Positions 59,371 through 64,000 of a stretch of 64,000 nt of DNA are shown here, piece after piece. The translations under genes and the position numbers were made by a program. Under the pieces are notes generated by a model. The model saw nothing but the letters and a program-made list of their open reading frames with translations. It was not told where the DNA came from and made no database searches. Where the stretch lies: the NCBI RefSeq assembly GCF_008728515.1, contig NC_044990.1:60182879-60246878 (forward strand), read 5' to 3'. This DNA is from Papio anubis. Lineage: Eukaryota > Chordata > Mammalia > Primates > Cercopithecidae. Numbering within the stretch: position 1 is the first letter of the stretch; each line of letters opens with the position of its first letter.

Positions 59371-60319
59371 GGTTTCTGTGATAGGAAGCATGAAACACAT
59401 ACTTGAGACAACACAGACTAATTACAGTGTATTAGAGAAAAATAAAATATATATATATGTATTTAGAAAATGTTAGAAATGTCCAGAAATTAGTTTCCTA
59501 CTGATAATTATATTCTAGTATGTTTAAATATAAAGTTTTTGAAAATTTCTTGGCTATGTATCATTCTTCTCAAATCCCTGGGGCAGACTGTGGAGATGAC
59601 TGTCCTTTATTCTGGATTAATGTGAATGATGCATTCTAGATACCACATCTTAGAGAAAGAATATGATGAATATTTGTTATAACGACTACAACACAACCTA
59701 TCCTCATTCTCCATGATTTGAACAATTCCTTCTTCATTTTGTCTCATTTCCGGACCAGATTCCTGATTTAAAATGTATTGTGCTACAGAAAATGAGTGAA
59801 TGGATGAATAAATAAGATTCTAAGGAATAATATACCAGTTTGTCTTAATTGTCTCTTTAGAGCTAAAGAATTTCGAGTGTTGTTTCTTGACCACATTTTC
59901 AAAGGTTCTGTATTCTTACAGTTGAAGGCCTTTACCTATTTTACTCCTTAGTGGTTTCTCAGTCATCCACCTGGATAAATGCCGATTCTTTAACATGGCC
60001 CAGCATCAATTTTATTTCATAAATGAAAAAAAAATTATGTTATAAACATATGAGAAAATGAAATTGAACTGATGAAAATTTTAATTCAAGTTACTCCTTT
60101 AGGTATCCAATATCCCTCCGCTTTTTAAGGCAAAATCCTTAATTTAGAAAGTAACATTAATGAGTAGATTTTAAACAAGCTCTTACATTAGCAAGATTCT
60201 GTTCTCAGTACCGTAATTTGTCTTTCCTATGACCTAGGTCAGATTATATAAAACAGTACTTTAAGGGTGCTATAATCTGTTTTTCAAGCCAATCTTTTGA
60301 GCACAGAGTGTAGTACTGA
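59371..60319. other. AT-rich DNA, nothing recognised
   Basis: No gene supported. A short (TA)n lies at 59446-59459. Confidence 0.55.
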
Positions 60320-60715
60320 TGATATGGTGTGAATGTTTGTTTCCCTAAATCATGTTGAAATGCAATGCTCAACATTGGTGGGAGGACACAGGATCATGGT
60401 GCTGGCTTTCTTATGAATGGTCTAGTACCTTCCCTTTGTTGCTGTTCTAATGATAGTGAGTGAGTTCTCATGAGATTTTATGGTTTAAAATTGTGTGGCA
60501 CCTCCCTTCCTTCATTGTCTCTCTTTGTTCCTGCTCTGGCCACGTAAAATGGGGGATCCCCCTTTGCCTTCTGCCATGATTGTAAATTTCCTGATGCCTC
60601 TCCCAGAAGCCAAACAGAAGCCAGCGTCGTACGTCCTATATAGCCAGTTAAATCTCTTTAAAAATGACCCAGTCTCAGGTATTTATGTATTGCAATGTGA
60701 GAATGGACTAATGCA
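60320..60715 (+). mobile_element. MaLR LTR (MST/MLT1-like)
   Basis: Plus-strand LTR with TGATATGGTGTGAATGTTTG at the start, GTGGGAGGACACAGGATCAT, TTCTGCCATGATTGTAAATT and the end GGACTAATGCA. More diverged than the MaLR elements at 14533 and 62360. The 78-codon frame inside it is a shadow. Confidence 0.78.
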
Positions 60716-61554
60716 ATCAAGTGAAATTTGAGAGAGAAATGCAGTAACATTGCAGAAAGCAGTGACAGAAAATCAAAAGCCTGAATTCTATATTTGTATA
60801 TGTTTGTGAGAGAAAGAAAAAAAGATAAGGACTGAATAACTGAAAGACAGTCTTTACAACCTCAATGGAAGTTATAATGTATTAATAGTAATAATACCCA
60901 CGATAGTGTACATACAACTTTAAAATTCCAAAATTGAGTAAATATGAAACTATATACTTCATAACCATTGTTAGTATTTTCATCCAGCATTTTCTGTAAA
61001 AACACAGTTTTGCTCTATATGTGTTTAAGTGCCAATCATTAGGTGGTTAATAAATAAGAATCCTAAAATAAGCTGAGATGTATTACCATATAATTTTCCA
61101 AAGGGTCTGTATAAGTTTAAAATTCCATTTTATTGATTGGTCGTATTGTTATAGCTATTTGGAAGGGTATTTTGCAGGTATAATTGATCTAGAGATTATA
61201 TTAATCATTAAGTTTTCACAATCTACTTAGCATTAATATTTTATCATATCACATATAATACAGCAACCTTGAAATCCTATGGGTCCATTAACTAAGTCCC
61301 AATCTGTAATTCATGCTATAGTTATCTTATGGAACCTGTCCACATATATGAGAAACCCACCCCTCCCATACACACACAAACTGTGACATTTTAAAAAATA
61401 TTCTTTCTGCTTTTAAATAAATGAAGAGAAAAATTATATTTTTATGTGTATCTAGGTATTTCTCATTTTTGGTTATCTTTATTTATTTCTCTAGACCTTA
61501 GATCTTCATGAAGATCTGATGTTATTTTCTTACAATGTAGAATGTCCATTAGTA
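60716..61554. other. AT-rich DNA, nothing recognised
   Basis: No gene supported. Confidence 0.55.
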
Positions 61555-62340
61555 TATCTTGAGGTGAAACTTTGCTGTCAATAAATTCTCTAAGCTTTGG
61601 CTTGTCTAAGAATGTGTTTATTTCATCTACTGTTTCAGTGATATTTTTGCTGAATATAGACTTCTGAGTTTGCAGGTTATTTTTCTCTCAGTGCATTAAA
61701 GAGGCTGGTCCACTATCTTCTGGCCTTAGCAGTTTTTGATGAATATTTACTGGCAATCTAAATTTTTCTTCCTTTATGTGTATTATGGCATTTTCTCTAT
61801 TTCTACAATATTATGTTTATATTTGTTTTAATTTAAACTTGCTCTAATTTTTAGGCAAAGCCATAATTTACTTTGTATTCATATTGTCTTAGGTTTGCTG
61901 AGGTTTTCAATTATGAAAATTTATTTTCTTCATGAAATTTTGGATTTTTTTGGCCACTGTTCTTCAATTTCTTTCCTGTCTCTTTCTCTCCTCTTGTTAA
62001 GAACTTTAATTATGCATATGTGCCTTCCTTAGATGATGTCTCAAAGATCTCTTAGGCTCTGCTCCTTTTCATTTAAATGTTTTTTTTCTTCTTCCAATTA
62101 GATGATTTTAGTTCATTCATCTTAAAGTTAACTACATCTGTTCTGTAATATCTTTTCTAAATACATCTATTTAGTCATTGTTTTTTACCCAATGTATTAC
62201 ATTTTAAGCTCTGAAATTTTCATTTTTTTATGGTTTCTATTTTTATGCAGACCTTTTATATCATCTCTATCATTGAAAGCATTTTTTTACATTATTGAGA
62301 AAAATAATGATAGCTATTTTAAAATTTTTCTTTGCTAATT
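61555..62340 (-). mobile_element. Old L1 fragment (L1M-type), probable
   Basis: Antisense text with L1 phrases in order: GAATGTGTTTATTTCATCTA, TTGCTGAATATAGACTTCTG, CAGTGCATTAAAGAGGCTGG, CTTCTGGCCTTAGCAG, then the T-rich CATCTC-type segments of the ORF1 region. All are far diverged from the primate L1 copies in the window, so this is an ancient L1M-age fragment. Edges are uncertain. Confidence 0.6.
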
Positions 62341-62359
62341 TTAACATCTCCTTACCCCA

Positions 62360-62722
62360 TGATATGGTTTGGCTTTGTCTCTACCCAAATCTCATCTTGA
62401 ATTGTAGCTCCCATAATTCTCATGTGTCAGGAGAGGGACCCAGTGGGAGGTAATTGAATCATAAGGGCACGTATTTCCCATGCTTCTCTCATGGTAGTGA
62501 ATATGTCTCACCAGAACTGATGGTTTTATAAAAGGGTAGTTCCCCTGCACAGGCTCTCTTACCTGCCACCATGTAAGACATGCCTTTGCTTTTCCTTTGC
62601 CTTCTGCCATTATTGTGAGGGCTCCCCAACCATGTAGAACTGTGAGTCCTTTAAAGCTCTTTTTCTTTATAAATTATTCAGTCTCAGGTATTTCTTCAGA
62701 GCTGTATGAAAGGTACCAGTAG
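62360..62722 (+). repeat. 5' LTR of the MaLR provirus
   Basis: Shares AATCTCATCTTGAATTGTAG, GGTAATTGAATCAT, CTGCCACCATGTAAGACAT and TTCTGCCATTATTGTGAGG-type text with the downstream LTR. Confidence 0.8.
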
Positions 62723-63321
62723 AGTGGGGTACTGATATAAGGACCTGAAAATGTGGAAGCACCTTTTGGTCTGGGTAACAAGCAGAGGTTGGAACAGTTC
62801 AGAGAGCTCAGAGGAAGACACAAAAATGTGGGAAACTTTGGAACATCTGCACCATGCACGTAGAAAAGCCACAGACACTCAAGGCAAGCCTGTAAAAGTA
62901 GCAAGAAGGAGGTGTCACAGGGAGGGAGCTGCCTAAGGCTGTAGGAACCCACCTCAGCATGACCTGGATGTTAAATATGGAGCCAAAAGAGATCATTTCA
63001 AAGCTTTAAGATTTGACTGCCCTGCTGGATTTCAGACTTGCAGAGGCCCTCAGCCCCTTCATTTTAGCCAATTTCTCCCATTTGGAATGAGTGTATTTAT
63101 CCAATGTCTGTACCCCCATTGTATCTAAGAACTTAACTAATTTGCTTTGATTTTCTAGGCTTATCAATGGAAGGCATTTGTCTTGTCTCAAATGAGTCTT
63201 TGGAGTTGGACTTTTTAGTCTAACTCATGCTGAAATGAGTTAAGATTTTGGGGGACTATTGGCAAGGCGTGATTGGTTTTGAAATGTGAGGACCTGAAAT
63301 CTGGGAGAAACCAGGGTGGAA
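62723..63321 (+). other. Internal remnant of the MaLR provirus
   Basis: About 600 bp with no substantial open frame. The text ACCTGAAAATGTGGAAGCACC and the GGAACATCTGCACCATG block look like the usual noncoding MaLR internal sequence. A GACCTGAAATCTGGGAG motif precedes the second LTR. Confidence 0.6.
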
Positions 63322-63686
63322 AGATACAGTTTACTTGTGTCCCCACCCAAATCTTATCTTGAATTGTACCTCCCATAATCCCTATGTTTCAAGGAAGGGA
63401 CCCAGTGAGAGGTAATTGAATCATGGTGGCAGGTATTTCCCATGCTGTTCCCCTGATAGTGAATTAGTCTCATGAGAACTGATGGTTTTATGAAAGGGCA
63501 GTTCTCGGCACATGCTCTCTTACCTGCCACCATGTAAGACATACCTTTGCTGCTTCTTCACCTTCTGCCATGATTGTGAGGCCTCCCCAACCATGTGAAA
63601 CTCTTGAGTCCGTTAAAGCTGTTTTTCTTTGTAATGCACTTAGTCTTGGGTATTTCTTCGTAGCAGTACAAGAATGGACTAATACA
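63322..63686 (+). repeat. 3' LTR of the MaLR provirus
   Basis: About 365 bp, homologous to 62360-62722. It begins AGATACAGTTTACTTGTG, so its first bases are mutated, and ends AATGGACTAATACA. Confidence 0.8.
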
Positions 63687-64000
63687 AAGGCAAAGTACTA
63701 AATATACTAATGACCAATGTACTTTCTGTGGTAAAACAATTTGTGGCCAAAACAAAACAGGAAAATGGGAAATAATGTCTGCTAGGTATGATTCTCCTAA
63801 AAAAAATGTTGCATTTTAAGTTGTATCACACATTTTGTGGCTAGCTCGCTACCTTTACTATAGTGAAATATGTATCTACAGATGTTTAATAAGAAGATAA
63901 TTCTTAGAGCTGCTTATAACTTATCTTTATGAAAAATTAGTTTCAATGAGTATTCAAATAATTTTAAATGTCTTTTATTTTATAATTATATATTTGTAAA
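63687..64000. other. AT-rich DNA, nothing recognised
   Basis: No gene or named repeat supported. The window ends in AT-rich sequence. Confidence 0.6.

Larger units (their letters stand above)
62360..63686 (+). mobile_element. Short MaLR provirus (MST-like)
   Basis: Two similar MaLR LTRs in the same orientation (62360-62722 and 63322-63686) enclose about 600 bp of internal sequence with no long frame. MaLR elements normally have a longer internal part of 1.5-2 kb and encode little, so this internal part is deleted. The LTRs start TGATATGGTTTGGC (first copy) and end GACTAATACA (second copy). The first LTR's end is degraded (GCTGTATGAAAGGTACC). No target duplication was confirmed. Confidence 0.8.

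Overview
The window looks like primate, almost certainly human or ape, nuclear DNA from a gene-poor, AT-rich region. It carries AluY-, AluS- and AluJ-type elements, primate-age L1 copies, MaLR and ERVL LTRs, and two human-type endogenous retroviruses (a HERV-E-like and a HERV-K-like element). I see no host protein-coding exon, tRNA or rRNA gene, CRISPR array or bacterial feature. Every recognisable coding stretch is a decayed transposon or retroviral gene.

Layout. 1-3465 is AT-rich DNA with microsatellites and a short telomere-like repeat. 3466-19760 is one nested block: an old, near-full-length L1 on the minus strand that was later entered by a HERV-E-like provirus (about 4306-13070, minus), two Alus (13397-13978) and a MaLR solo LTR (14533-14884). 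A further Alu abuts its 5' side (19775-20078). 20079-29650 is mostly unrecognised AT-rich sequence with L2-like, Alu-monomer and DNA-transposon-like scraps. 29651-36161 is a HERV-K-like (betaretroviral) provirus on the minus strand, with a complete 3' LTR, a 5' LTR reduced to about 127 bp, and a large gag-pro-pol deletion. 37336-38600 is an AluY followed by an ERV1-type LTR-like segment. 40735-47205 is a second near-full-length L1 on the minus strand. 47206-64000 is AT-rich DNA carrying a chain of LTRs (MLT1-, ERV1-, MLT2-, MST-type), Alus, an old L1 fragment, a probable Tigger transposase remnant, and a small MaLR provirus at the end.

How the genes relate. The HERV-E-like element keeps the order LTR, tRNA-Glu primer site, leader, gag, pro, pol, env, polypurine tract, LTR. 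The HERV-K-like element keeps a tRNA-Lys-like primer site, partial gag matrix, reverse transcriptase, RNase H, integrase, env and a 3' LTR. Both are broken by stops, frameshifts and deletions. The longest uninterrupted viral stretch is the transmembrane half of the HERV-K-like env (233 codons). All four large elements lie on the minus strand. If the window is intronic, this weakly suggests a host gene on the plus strand.

I did not find a convincing undescribed system. The observations most worth checking are the nested insertion history, the HERV-K-like deletion and open transmembrane frame, the protease active-site loss in the HERV-E-like copy, a probable Tigger remnant, and several local duplications and palindromes. 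Family names come from recognition by eye and were not verified by a database search.
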